5,739 bases of DNA from Omnitrophica WOR_2 bacterium RIFCSPHIGHO2_02_FULL_52_10 (GCA_001805655.1 MHGR01000073.1:1-5739), one strand, 5' to 3'; counted from the stretch's first letter, positions 1 to 5,571 are shown. Notes: generated from the sequence alone by a model not told the origin. A program made the numbers and translations.

Positions 1-496
1 TAATCTGGGCGGTCAGCTTGACATCCGGCAGGGCCCGGTGCGTGATTTCGCTCGACGCGCCCAAAAAATGCGCGACGTGAGACAGCCGGAAATTCGTCAA
101 GTGCGGCAGCAATTCTTTGGCCATCTTCAACGTGTCCAGGGCCGGGGTTTCCTCATTCAATTTCCGGCCGATCAGCGAAAGCTCGAAACACAGGAAGTTC
201 AGGTCGAATTTAATGTTGTGCCCGACCAGGCAACCCCCGCGGATAAAATCAAGCATGCGGGGCAGCATTTGCTCGGCCGTTGGGGCGTCCCGGAGCATAT
301 CGTTGGTGATGCTGTGAATCTTCTGCACCGCTTCGGAAAGTTCCTGCCGGGGGTTGATCAGCGACTCGAAAGAATCCACGATTTTCAAATCCTTGACGCG
401 CACGGCGGCGATCTCAACGATGCGGTCCCCTCCCAGAGGCGACAAGCCGGTCGTTTCAACATCGAACACCACGTATTCCACGTCTCTGGATTTCAT
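1..496 (-). CDS. DnaQ-type 3'-5' exonuclease (DNA polymerase III epsilon-like), 3' end cut by window edge
   Basis: Translated from the ATG at 496, 165 residues are visible before the gene leaves the window. All three exonuclease motifs of the DEDDh family are present. ExoI is FDVETTGLSP, with D12 and E14. ExoII is VGHNIKFDLNFL, with D98. ExoIII is HRALPDVK, with H153 and D158. These are the metal ligands and general base that remove 3'-terminal nucleotides one at a time, as in the proofreading subunit of DNA polymerase III. No polymerase or clamp-binding region is visible, so it could be a stand-alone DnaQ homologue, the epsilon subunit itself, or the N-terminus of a larger fusion such as DnaQ-UvrC or DinG-like. 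The start follows the stop of the upstream sensor gene by 7 bases. An AAGG Shine-Dalgarno overlaps that stop codon (502-505), which suggests translational coupling. The family call is certain; the exact paralogue is not. Confidence 0.93.
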   Translation of the reverse strand, partial: MKSRDVEYVVFDVETTGLSPLGGDRIVEIAAVRVKDLKIVDSFESLINPRQELSEAVQKIHSITNDMLRDAPTAEQMLPRMLDFIRGGCLVGHNIKFDLNFLCFELSLIGRKLNEETPALDTLKMAKELLPHLTNFRLSHVAHFLGASSEITHRALPDVKLTAQI

Positions 497-503
497 AACG
501 GCC

Positions 504-2096
504 TTACTGCTTTCTATAGCGCTGAATGACCCGCTTCATGCCGATCATGTCGACCGGCTTGACGATGAAATCTTCCACGCCCGCGTTCAGACATTTTTCC
601 CTTTGGTCCTGCTTATCCCCCGGAAGGAGAATGATCACCGGCATGTTCCGGCTGACTTCCTTGATAATCCTTACGACCTCCGCCCCCTCCTCCCGGAACA
701 CGGGAAAATCCAGCAGGCACAGGTCATAGATTTTTTCGCTCAAGCATTCCAGCGCTTCCTGCCCGCTGACGGCAAAATCCCTGTCGCAATCCATGACCTC
801 CAAACAGCTTTCGACCAGCCTCTGGTCCGGGCCTTTTTGGCCGAGCACGAGGACTTTCATGCCGGTAAACTTGATTTCCTCGGCCATGTGGCGCGTGATG
901 ATGGTCGATTCCCTGCGCTTGTCCCCCATCACCGTGGCGATCACTTTAGCCAGCTCGTCCAGGAATACCGGCTTGGGCAGGAAACCGTTAAATCCACTCT
1001 CCTCCGCGCGCCGCGCGCTGCCCACGCGCGTGGCCGAGGTCACGGCGATCAGTTTCACGTTCTTGAGTTTTTCATTGATCCGCACCCGCTTGGCCAGTTC
1101 AAATCCGTCCATTTCGGGCATCATGAGGTCGCAGAGGATAATGTCCGGCACGTAATCGTCCCCGGCCAGGTCCTCCAGCATGTCCAGCACCGCTTTCGGG
1201 GAGGACGTGACCAAGACCGGCTCGATGCCCATCGATTGGCAGCACTTGTTGAGCACTTTCCGGGAGATCTCATTGTCGTCGACAATGATTGCCTTCTTCC
1301 CGGCCAGCTCATCCCTGGTCAGCGGGTACACTTCGCGCTCGCGCAGCGATTGTCCCGTCTTGAAGGGAATTTCAACGCTGAACGTGCTGCCCTTGCCCTC
1401 CTCGGACGCCACGGCAATGGCCCCGCCCATGGCCTCAACGATTAATTTACAAATGGACAACCCCAGCCCCGTCCCGCCGTACGCCCATGACTTCGACGGA
1501 TCATCCTGGCTTTGGAGCTCAAAAATCGTGCCGCACTTGCTTTTAGGAATGCCTGAGCCGCTGTCCTTGACCACAAACTTTAACCGGACGGCATTGCGCC
1601 CGGCCGCGTTGGCGGCACCCCCCTGGGATTGGCTCACGATGATGCCGACCTCGCCCTTGGAAGTATTCTTGAACGCGTTGCCCAGCAGGTTAGCCAAAAT
1701 CTGGCGCAGCCGTGTCGGGTCCCCGACCAAATTGCGCGGGACACTTTTATCAATGTCGATATAGGTGTCAACCGGCCGGTCCTTTTTCTTGGCCACCGCC
1801 TGCTTGAACACGTCATTGATCAAATATTCAAGGTTGAAGTCGATGGACTGGACCTCCATCGTGCCGGCCTCGACCTGGGACAAATCGAGGATATCGTTGA
1901 TGATCCAGGAAAGTTTTTGGGCGCTGGCATAGATGGCGTCGATGAACCCGCGCTGTTTTTCGTCTAAACTTGTCTGCCTGATCAGATCGCTGTAACTCAA
2001 TATGTCCTTCATCGACTTCTGGATCTCGTTGGACATATTAATCAGAAACTTGCTTCTGGCTTTGGGGGTGCTGTTGGAAGGATCAGAATCTAGCAT
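504..2096 (-). CDS. Hybrid histidine kinase-like protein with two receiver domains; phospho-acceptor His missing
   Basis: A 530-residue soluble protein with no membrane segment and no sensor domain. Residues about 13-75 are a HisKA dimerisation helix pair (SKFLINMS, later INDILDLSQVEAG). Residues about 85-247 are a HATPase_c domain: N box around LLGNAFKNT (N140), G1 DSGSGIP (178-184), F box IFELQSQ, G2 GGTGLGLS (207-214). REC1 (about 267-390) has D273/D274, phospho-acceptor D323 in LCDLMMPEMDG, T353 and K375. REC2 (about 412-528) keeps D463 and K513, but LVLGQKGPDQ replaces the usual acidic pair and the Thr/Ser position is lost. In the H box the usual MSHEIRTP is MSNEIQKS, so the catalytic His is N23 and the Pro is also gone. 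Family knowledge predicts that it cannot autophosphorylate at this site. I infer a pseudokinase scaffold or ATP-responsive regulator. No strong Shine-Dalgarno precedes the ATG. The frame stays open about 25 codons upstream, but without an ATG, GTG or TTG. Confidence 0.93.
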   Translation of the reverse strand: MLDSDPSNSTPKARSKFLINMSNEIQKSMKDILSYSDLIRQTSLDEKQRGFIDAIYASAQKLSWIINDILDLSQVEAGTMEVQSIDFNLEYLINDVFKQAVAKKKDRPVDTYIDIDKSVPRNLVGDPTRLRQILANLLGNAFKNTSKGEVGIIVSQSQGGAANAAGRNAVRLKFVVKDSGSGIPKSKCGTIFELQSQDDPSKSWAYGGTGLGLSICKLIVEAMGGAIAVASEEGKGSTFSVEIPFKTGQSLREREVYPLTRDELAGKKAIIVDDNEISRKVLNKCCQSMGIEPVLVTSSPKAVLDMLEDLAGDDYVPDIILCDLMMPEMDGFELAKRVRINEKLKNVKLIAVTSATRVGSARRAEESGFNGFLPKPVFLDELAKVIATVMGDKRRESTIITRHMAEEIKFTGMKVLVLGQKGPDQRLVESCLEVMDCDRDFAVSGQEALECLSEKIYDLCLLDFPVFREEGAEVVRIIKEVSRNMPVIILLPGDKQDQREKCLNAGVEDFIVKPVDMIGMKRVIQRYRKQ

Positions 2097-2167
2097 GTTT
2101 TTTTCGAGGTTACAGGACCTGGAATTGGCGAGAATACTTCTGCTGCACGCATCAGCGCGCCTTTTGC

Positions 2168-2173
2168 ATTATA
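2168..2173 (-). promoter_or_regulatory. Candidate sigma70 -10 box for the sensor kinase gene
   Basis: The minus strand reads a perfect TATAAT here, inside an A+T-rich stretch (2162-2188) of the 130-base gap between ppiC and the kinase gene. Transcription would start near 2161, giving a leader of about 65 bases. No convincing -35 hexamer lies 16-18 bases upstream (the sequence there is CGGCGG), so this may be a weak or activator-dependent promoter, or chance. Confidence 0.4.
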
Positions 2174-2205
2174 ATATTTTATTTTATCAGCCGCCGAAGC
2201 CGGAA

Positions 2206-2226
2206 CCAAACGGCTCCACCGTTTGG
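2206..2226 (-). terminator. Hairpin directly after ppiC, probable operon end
   Basis: A perfect 8-bp inverted repeat (CCAAACGG and CCGTTTGG) with a 5-base loop begins one base after the ppiC stop codon. On the minus strand the 3' arm runs into TTTGGTT rather than a clean run of T. Intrinsic termination may therefore be weak, and the hairpin could instead protect the 3' end of the mRNA. Its position between the ppiC stop and a candidate new promoter supports an operon boundary. Confidence 0.45.
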
Positions 2227-2227
2227 A

Positions 2228-2509
2228 CTAATCCTTGCGGCTGGTAATCTGAATGAGGTGATAGCCGAACTGCGTCTTGACCGGCCCGTGCGTGGCCCCC
2301 ACCTGCGCGGAGAACACCACGTCATTGAATTCCTTGACCATTTCGCCGGGGCCGAATTCCCCGAGCGCTCCGCCCTTTTTGCCCGAAGGGCATTCGGAGT
2401 ACCGTTTCGCGATGTCACCGAAATCGGCTCCGCCTTCAATTTGCTTTTTGAGATCCAGGCACTGCTTTTCCGTCTTGACCAGAATGTGCCGCGCCGCTGC
2501 CTTTGCCAT
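2228..2509 (-). CDS. ppiC: Parvulin-type peptidyl-prolyl cis-trans isomerase PpiC
   Basis: 93 residues, the same length as the small single-domain cytosolic parvulin PpiC (Par10) of Escherichia coli and closely similar in pattern. It catalyses cis-trans isomerisation of peptide bonds before proline during protein folding. Family landmarks appear in order: the ARHILVK strand with H8, [18 protein letters not shown] with the active-site C40, [16 protein letters not shown] with M57 and F61 lining the proline pocket, and the C-terminal TQFGYHLI with F81 and H84. There is no signal peptide or membrane anchor, so it should be cytosolic, unlike SurA or PrsA. A strong AAGGGA Shine-Dalgarno (2516-2521) sits 6 bases before the ATG. 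The gene lies 16 bases after the ACT-domain gene and is the last of a three-gene run closed by a hairpin. Confidence 0.97.
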   Translation of the reverse strand: MAKAAARHILVKTEKQCLDLKKQIEGGADFGDIAKRYSECPSGKKGGALGEFGPGEMVKEFNDVVFSAQVGATHGPVKTQFGYHLIQITSRKD

Positions 2510-2525
2510 GTCGGTTCCCTTTGGC

Positions 2526-2942
2526 TTAACTGCGTTCCAGTTCGGTCTTAATCAGCATCATGACATCCAGGTTATTCTTCGCCACCATGACGATCCTGGC
2601 CAGCTCAGCGCCGGGGTCCACGCTGCCGTACATCAGCGTGAGATCAATGCCCGCTTCCGCGATCTTGTCCGTGACCGCGCGCAGCACCCCGGGCTTATTG
2701 TCGATGGAAAGGATGATGACCTCTTCTTCCTGAACGCCGACATTGTGCGATTCGAGCAGTTTCTTGGCGGCGTTATTGTCGTCCGTGACGAACATGAACG
2801 CGGCCTTGTTGTCTATAGCGTAGGCGCAGTTCGCCAGCAGGTTGATGCCGGTCGACGTGATGACGCTCGTCACCGCCGCCAGCATGCCGACGTCGTTGTT
2901 GACGCTGATCATCAGTTGCCGCTCTAACACCGCTTTGATCAC
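2526..2942 (-). CDS. Tandem ACT-domain protein (small-molecule/amino-acid sensor)
   Basis: 138 residues made almost entirely of two ACT domains, about residues 8-68 and 75-136. Each shows the typical start of strand one, a turn ending in Gly, and a helix: [14 protein letters not shown] with G19, and [14 protein letters not shown] with G85. Each is followed by the GINL or GIDL strand. ACT pairs usually bind amino acids or similar ligands at domain interfaces. Stand-alone double-ACT proteins like this (the COG4747 type) have no fixed target, so the ligand is unknown. No enzyme domain is attached. The start is a GTG at 2942, preceded at about 6 bases by AAAGGGA (near 2947-2954). An internal ATG at residue 11 would cut into the first beta strand. 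The gene is sandwiched between ygfZ-like and ppiC genes with gaps of 15 and 16 bases. Confidence 0.9.
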   Translation of the reverse strand: MIKAVLERQLMISVNNDVGMLAAVTSVITSTGINLLANCAYAIDNKAAFMFVTDDNNAAKKLLESHNVGVQEEEVIILSIDNKPGVLRAVTDKIAEAGIDLTLMYGSVDPGAELARIVMVAKNNLDVMMLIKTELERS

Positions 2943-2957
2943 CCCGTTTCCCTTTCC

Positions 2958-3635
2958 TTAATCCCCTTGGTTCCGTATAAAGGTAAATCCTATCACACGG
3001 TTTGTATCCGGGTCAAGGGCCTTCGATGTCATTTTCGCCTTCGTTTCCTCATCGCATTCATCCTCATACTGTACCATCAACTGCCATGTCGGCCTAGAAC
3101 GATTATGAACTTTTGAGACCGGCTCCTGCCCCAGAAAACAGCCCTTCGCGAACGAAACATATTCATCCGGGTCGACGTTCAGCGCGAAGTCATCCGTGTA
3201 ATCAACGCCCTGCAGCGGCATGCGGCGCTTCAAACGCAGGAGCGTGAAGGCCGCATCCGGCGGCGAGGCCCCGGCCATCTCCCCGGCAATGAGCATTTGC
3301 CCCTTTTTCTGCGGAATGGTGATTGCTCCTTTGTCCTCGCCGCGGTTTTCCGGCCGGTAATATACACACTTCTCCAGCTTCTGAATCTGCACGCCGCTTA
3401 ATTTGACGTACCGGTCGACATGCCCAAGGAGCTTGTCCACATAAGGCGTTTCCACGACAATCCAGTACTCGTCTTCGTCGACCTTGATTTGATCGAAGGC
3501 GGCAACGATGCGGCCGTGGACGTTCAGAAAGGCGTTCCTGGGCTTGTCGAGGGAATTGGAGGTAAGGCCATTAAGAAATTGCGCGGGGTTGTGGCAGATG
3601 CTGAGGACGGTTTTGTTCAGCTTGTAGAGTTGCAT
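2958..3635 (-). CDS. ygfZ: YgfZ/GcvT-like folate-binding protein (Fe-S cluster maintenance)
   Basis: 225 residues from the ATG at 3635. The family signature K-G-C-[FY]-x-G-Q-E is intact as KGCFLGQE (164-171, with C166). The N-terminus, LYKLNKTVLSI followed by FLNGLTSNSLDKPRNAF, matches the start of the GcvT-fold domain. YgfZ proteins bind tetrahydrofolate and are needed for the activity of certain Fe-S enzymes, including tRNA-methylthiolating MiaB; this role comes from the family, not this sequence. It is about 100 residues shorter than the E. coli protein, with a reduced C-terminal barrel, like many non-proteobacterial members. The frame stays open upstream to beyond 3809, but that extension crosses a large inverted repeat and a remnant of another gene, so I place the start at 3635. 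No good Shine-Dalgarno is seen there (GGTTGGA is the nearest). The gene is first of the ygfZ-ACT-ppiC run. Confidence 0.9.
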   Translation of the reverse strand: MQLYKLNKTVLSICHNPAQFLNGLTSNSLDKPRNAFLNVHGRIVAAFDQIKVDEDEYWIVVETPYVDKLLGHVDRYVKLSGVQIQKLEKCVYYRPENRGEDKGAITIPQKKGQMLIAGEMAGASPPDAAFTLLRLKRRMPLQGVDYTDDFALNVDPDEYVSFAKGCFLGQEPVSKVHNRSRPTWQLMVQYEDECDEETKAKMTSKALDPDTNRVIGFTFIRNQGD

Positions 3636-3651
3636 TTTAGTCGCGATCCAA

Positions 3652-3694
3652 CCGCAACACCCGGTGTTGCCGTAGGTAACACCGGGTGTTGCGG
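3652..3694. repeat. 17-bp perfect inverted repeat built of self-palindromic arms
   Basis: Arms 3652-3668 and 3678-3694 are perfect reverse complements, separated by 9 bases (GCCGTAGGT). Each arm contains the near-palindrome AACACC-S-GGTGTT, so each half can also fold alone. The structure could therefore be one long cruciform or two small hairpins. No T run follows on either strand, so it does not look like an intrinsic terminator. It ends 16 bases before the ygfZ start codon and would lie in that gene's leader if transcription starts upstream. A dispersed repeat, an operator for a dimeric regulator, or an excision scar are all possible. Confidence 0.85.
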
Positions 3695-3752
3695 AGGCCA
3701 CATGACCGGGCCTTAAAATTAATTCGGGGTACGTCGTGTGTCCCGAATGGCC

Positions 3753-3871
3753 AAAGACCGCCTTATCAATACCGCTGCCCCGCTCTTCGCAAACACCAAC
3801 TCTCCGCATAAACGAGGCCAGGTCTTCATTACGAGACTTTGGTGGACTATCTCTAAGAAACGTTCGGTTAA
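3753..3871 (-). pseudogene. Remnant of a RecG-like/HATPase_c_4 regulator C-terminus, frameshifted
   Basis: The minus strand encodes LTERFL (3871-3854) in one frame, then in another DSPPKSRNEDLASF and MRRVGVCEERGSGIDKAVF (ending at 3753). Together these read like the conserved block RFxDxPPKSRNExLAxxMRRxxxCEERGSGIDK. That block is typical of the C-terminal GHKL-ATPase-like part (HATPase_c_4) of AlbA_2-type, RecG-annotated DNA-binding regulators. The two parts join cleanly if two bases are removed at the GAGA near 3850-3853, which looks like a GA duplication. Nothing recognisable precedes or follows, and the rest of the protein (several hundred residues in the family) is absent. The 3' part happens to be in frame with ygfZ, which makes an artificially long reading frame. 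The family assignment is from memory of the motif. Confidence 0.6.
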
Positions 3872-3928
3872 ACTCCTCCCGACCTCCGTTGGGACTTCCT
3901 TCGGCGAATGTTCGATTATCAATTTAAG

Positions 3929-4861
3929 CTACGTAACATCCTGGGAACTCCAAGTTTTGGCGTCCAACCGCCGTATCGTGCATTCTTTGGGCGCCTCATC
4001 ATCCAACTGGACAAACGAATCCGACTTGTCAAAATTCTGAGGAAAAATAGCCAGACAGTCCCGGCCCGTGAATTTTGATGGGTATAATATTCCTTCGAGG
4101 CCGGCTTGAGCGACCAGCTGTCCAAAAATCTGTGCTGGCGTAGGGACATCCAGCTGCATTGGCCATCGACGCCAGTTCGGGTCTAACAGAGCGTCGACTA
4201 ACTGCGGGACAGTCCTGACAAGGGCGGGTTCTGACTCTCCGATTTTTTGGGCTGTTTTCTTCAAATAATCCGGAATGATAAAATTTTTAATGAGTTCGAC
4301 AAAGGGCAAAAGATCCCCGGGTGAATTAAGATTAATAATGCAGTCCAGATGACCGCTTAAAGATACATTGGCCGTTGACCTGGGGTCGGTCAGGGCGAAT
4401 TCGGCCGCCCGCGCCTCTTCACCGGGATCAATTTTTTGACATAATAATTCCTGTAGCGCGGTCCCTTTATCCGCCGCGATATAAAGCGCCGGGAAGGACG
4501 GGAACTGCGAAGGATTGATATCACCGATATTAAACCGGCCGCCGGCAGGGTCAACAAGGCTTCCTCTCATGGACAGCGGATTTGTCGCGTACTTATATTT
4601 CACCGCTCTCTGCCATTTCTCAAACGTGAATCTTTTTTGCGCGGCGCCAAGAAGAGCTTCTTTGATTTTATCCGCGATCCGGGAACGCTGATAAGCCAAT
4701 TCTTTATAATAATCCCAATGATATTTCAGGAATTGACTCACAAGAGCTTCGCGCTTGCGTATATCCGCCACAGAAAATTGATCCAACAAGATAAAGTCTG
4801 GCTTAATTATTTTGGAGGGGTGTTTGCGTTGGGTATGACGAATGTGTCTGCGCCTGGCCAT
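3929..4861 (-). CDS. RES-domain toxin of a type II toxin-antitoxin system, with long N-terminal extension
   Basis: 310 residues. The RES fold covers about residues 97-275. Visible landmarks are R99 in MRGSL, GGRFN (107-111, with R109), LYIAADKGTALQELL with Y127 and E138, and GILYPSKFTGRDCLAIF with S262. The family is named after conserved Arg, Glu and Ser. Characterised members such as MbcT, and related RES toxins, deplete cellular NAD+ by phosphorolysis or hydrolysis. I infer that activity here. Usual RES toxins have about 150-230 residues; this one has roughly 95 extra at the front, a basic start (MARRRHIRH) and then charged helices, and a long stretch between the Glu and Ser blocks. The ATG is 5 bases after the antitoxin stop, with no clear Shine-Dalgarno of its own, so translation is probably coupled. 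The reading frame looks intact. Confidence 0.87.
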   Translation of the reverse strand: MARRRHIRHTQRKHPSKIIKPDFILLDQFSVADIRKREALVSQFLKYHWDYYKELAYQRSRIADKIKEALLGAAQKRFTFEKWQRAVKYKYATNPLSMRGSLVDPAGGRFNIGDINPSQFPSFPALYIAADKGTALQELLCQKIDPGEEARAAEFALTDPRSTANVSLSGHLDCIINLNSPGDLLPFVELIKNFIIPDYLKKTAQKIGESEPALVRTVPQLVDALLDPNWRRWPMQLDVPTPAQIFGQLVAQAGLEGILYPSKFTGRDCLAIFPQNFDKSDSFVQLDDEAPKECTIRRLDAKTWSSQDVT

Positions 4862-4866
4862 GAGGA

Positions 4867-5256
4867 TTAACGCTTATTTTCAGCCAGGGCATTGAAGATA
4901 AATTGATACAATTTTTTATACCGGCCGAGCCGGATCATGTCGCGGGGGCTCACATTGCCTAAAAGCGGGTTGGGCGCGGTAAACCATATAGCCGTTTTAG
5001 CGGCGTCGCCCTTAAAATATTCGGCGACAAGATTTAAAAGATTGGCCCATTCCTTGATACGGTCGTGCAGCTCTTTGGGGATTTTTTTGTCATATCTGAC
5101 AGAACTGAGGGGCACCTCCGTGGCCGCGGAAATGTCCTCTTTTTTAAAGTCCAGAAACTCAATAACCCGGTTATATTTAGGCACATCCTTGTCGAAAAAA
5201 GACAGATAATCCCTGTCAGCAACAGTGGAAAAAATGTCGTTTGTCACTTTAATCAT
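4867..5256 (-). CDS. Xre/MbcA/ParS-type antitoxin
   Basis: 129 residues from the ATG at 5256; the adjacent ATG at 5259 would add one Met. Numbering from 5256, the middle part (about 30-60) contains a helix-turn-helix-like segment, FKKEDISAATEVPLSSVR, expected to bind DNA. The C-terminal part (about 66-125), with NLVAEYFKGDAAKTAIWF and NPLLGNVSPRDMI, matches the MbcA/ParS/Xre toxin-binding domain (formerly DUF2384): Gly-Asp, then Trp, then the P-N-x-x-L-G-x-x-x-P pattern. This family pairs with RES toxins, which it inhibits by covering the active site, and the pair represses its own promoter. Gene order (antitoxin first) and the 5-base gap to the toxin fit. The upstream region holds a strong promoter overlaid by direct repeats, consistent with autoregulation. 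Confidence 0.88.
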   Translation of the reverse strand: MIKVTNDIFSTVADRDYLSFFDKDVPKYNRVIEFLDFKKEDISAATEVPLSSVRYDKKIPKELHDRIKEWANLLNLVAEYFKGDAAKTAIWFTAPNPLLGNVSPRDMIRLGRYKKLYQFIFNALAENKR

Positions 5257-5262
5257 CATTAT

Positions 5263-5267
5263 CCTCC
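5263..5267 (-). promoter_or_regulatory. Shine-Dalgarno of the antitoxin gene
   Basis: The minus strand reads GGAGG, within GGGAGGA. It lies 3 bases before the ATG at 5259 but 6 bases before the ATG at 5256, so the second ATG is better placed. This is the best ribosome binding site in the window, whereas the toxin has none. The contrast favours excess antitoxin synthesis. Confidence 0.75.
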
Positions 5268-5272
5268 CATCG

Positions 5273-5316
5273 TTAATACCACACCTTTACCATAGATATA
5301 CCACATTATTGCCACA
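5273..5316 (-). promoter_or_regulatory. Four 11-bp direct repeats, probable antitoxin operator
   Basis: Read on the minus strand, four consecutive 11-base units follow each other without gaps: TGTGGCAATAA, TGTGGTATATC, TATGGTAAAGG and TGTGGTATTAA. The consensus is about TGTGGTAWWAA. They start in the -35/-10 spacer, cover the -10 box and reach past the expected transcription start. A period of about one helical turn puts every TGTGG on the same DNA face, as needed for side-by-side binding by an oligomeric antitoxin or toxin-antitoxin complex. The repeats are seen directly; the operator role is inferred from position. Confidence 0.65.
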
Positions 5317-5323
5317 TTGTCAA
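5295..5323 (-). promoter_or_regulatory. Sigma70-type promoter of the toxin-antitoxin operon
   Basis: On the minus strand a perfect TTGACA (5318-5323) is followed after exactly 17 bases by TATATC (5295-5300). The TGG triplet just before the latter makes an extended -10. The expected transcript start is near 5288, giving a leader of about 30 bases to the antitoxin ATG. Two of the 11-bp repeats lie within the spacer and over the -10 box, so a bound repressor would block polymerase. Confidence 0.75.
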
Positions 5324-5375
5324 TCTATGAAAACCGGCCGTTTTAAGAGCCCGTCATAACTTAAATTTCGATTTT

Positions 5376-5534
5376 TTAAGTAGCGCTTTTACACAGGAGG
5401 ATACCGCGGTTTGAGCCATGCGGCGCCACGCAAAAACCGCCAATTCGGAACCCGGCGCGGATCTTGGAAAGGAACAGCGGCAACTCGCGCTTGGCTTTTA
5501 TTTCTGCTTTGTAGATCTCGATGACTTTGGTCAT
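5376..5534 (-). pseudogene. Truncated UmuD/S24-like gene fragment
   Basis: A 52-codon frame starts at an ATG with AGGA six bases upstream. Residues 1-29 (starting MTKVIEIYKAEIKAKREL, then PLFLSKIRAGF) resemble the N-terminus of UmuD-type S24 peptidase subunits of error-prone polymerase V. In those, a PLF...AGF stretch precedes the PSPADDY cleavage region. Here similarity stops right after AGF. The next 23 residues (from RIGGFCVAPHG) match nothing I know, and a stop follows. The Ser-Lys catalytic dyad and most of the roughly 140-residue protein are missing, so no UmuD activity is possible. Downstream lies the promoter of the toxin-antitoxin operon. A chance short ORF is the alternative, but the good Shine-Dalgarno and the motif argue against it. 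Confidence 0.5.
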
Positions 5535-5559
5535 GGCTTATCCTGCCCTATCCCTTTTT

Positions 5560-5571
5560 GGGGCTGTCCCC
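5560..5571. repeat. Small REP-like palindrome with CTGTCCC core
   Basis: GGGG-CTGT-CCCC forms a short hairpin, preceded by five T. Its CTGTCCC (5564-5570) recurs exactly 40 bases later at 5604-5610 inside another small palindrome. GGGACAG-type palindromes are common dispersed elements near REP-associated (Y1) transposases in many bacteria; no transposase is present in this window. Confidence 0.45.

Noticed and set aside
354..1445. 363-codon open frame on the plus strand
   Set aside because: It is a shadow of the kinase gene on the minus strand and of the exonuclease; its translation is rich in His, Arg and Asp with no family pattern, while the minus frame has clear HATPase, REC and exonuclease motifs.
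3636..3809. N-terminal extension of the YgfZ-like protein back to an ATG at 3809
   Set aside because: The extra 58 residues come from the HATPase_c_4 remnant and the inverted repeat; YgfZ proteins begin with the LYKLNKTVL-type strand found just after the ATG at 3635.
3719..3922. 67-codon minus-strand frame in the gap after the toxin
   Set aside because: It only partly overlaps the remnant in the right frame (up to LTERFL), then reads out of frame; no family match and no ribosome binding site.
5273..5316. CRISPR or satellite interpretation of the tandem 11-mers
   Set aside because: Units are short and contiguous without spacers, and sit exactly on a promoter, so an operator explains them better.
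5330..5344. AAAAC-CGGCC-GTTTT hairpin upstream of the toxin-antitoxin promoter as a terminator
   Set aside because: Only five base pairs, mostly A-T; could end stray transcription but is not convincing.
5359..5381. A+T-rich hairpin (ACTT...AAGT) at the stop of the UmuD-like fragment as a terminator
   Set aside because: The stem has hardly any G-C pairs and a bulge; too unstable to call.
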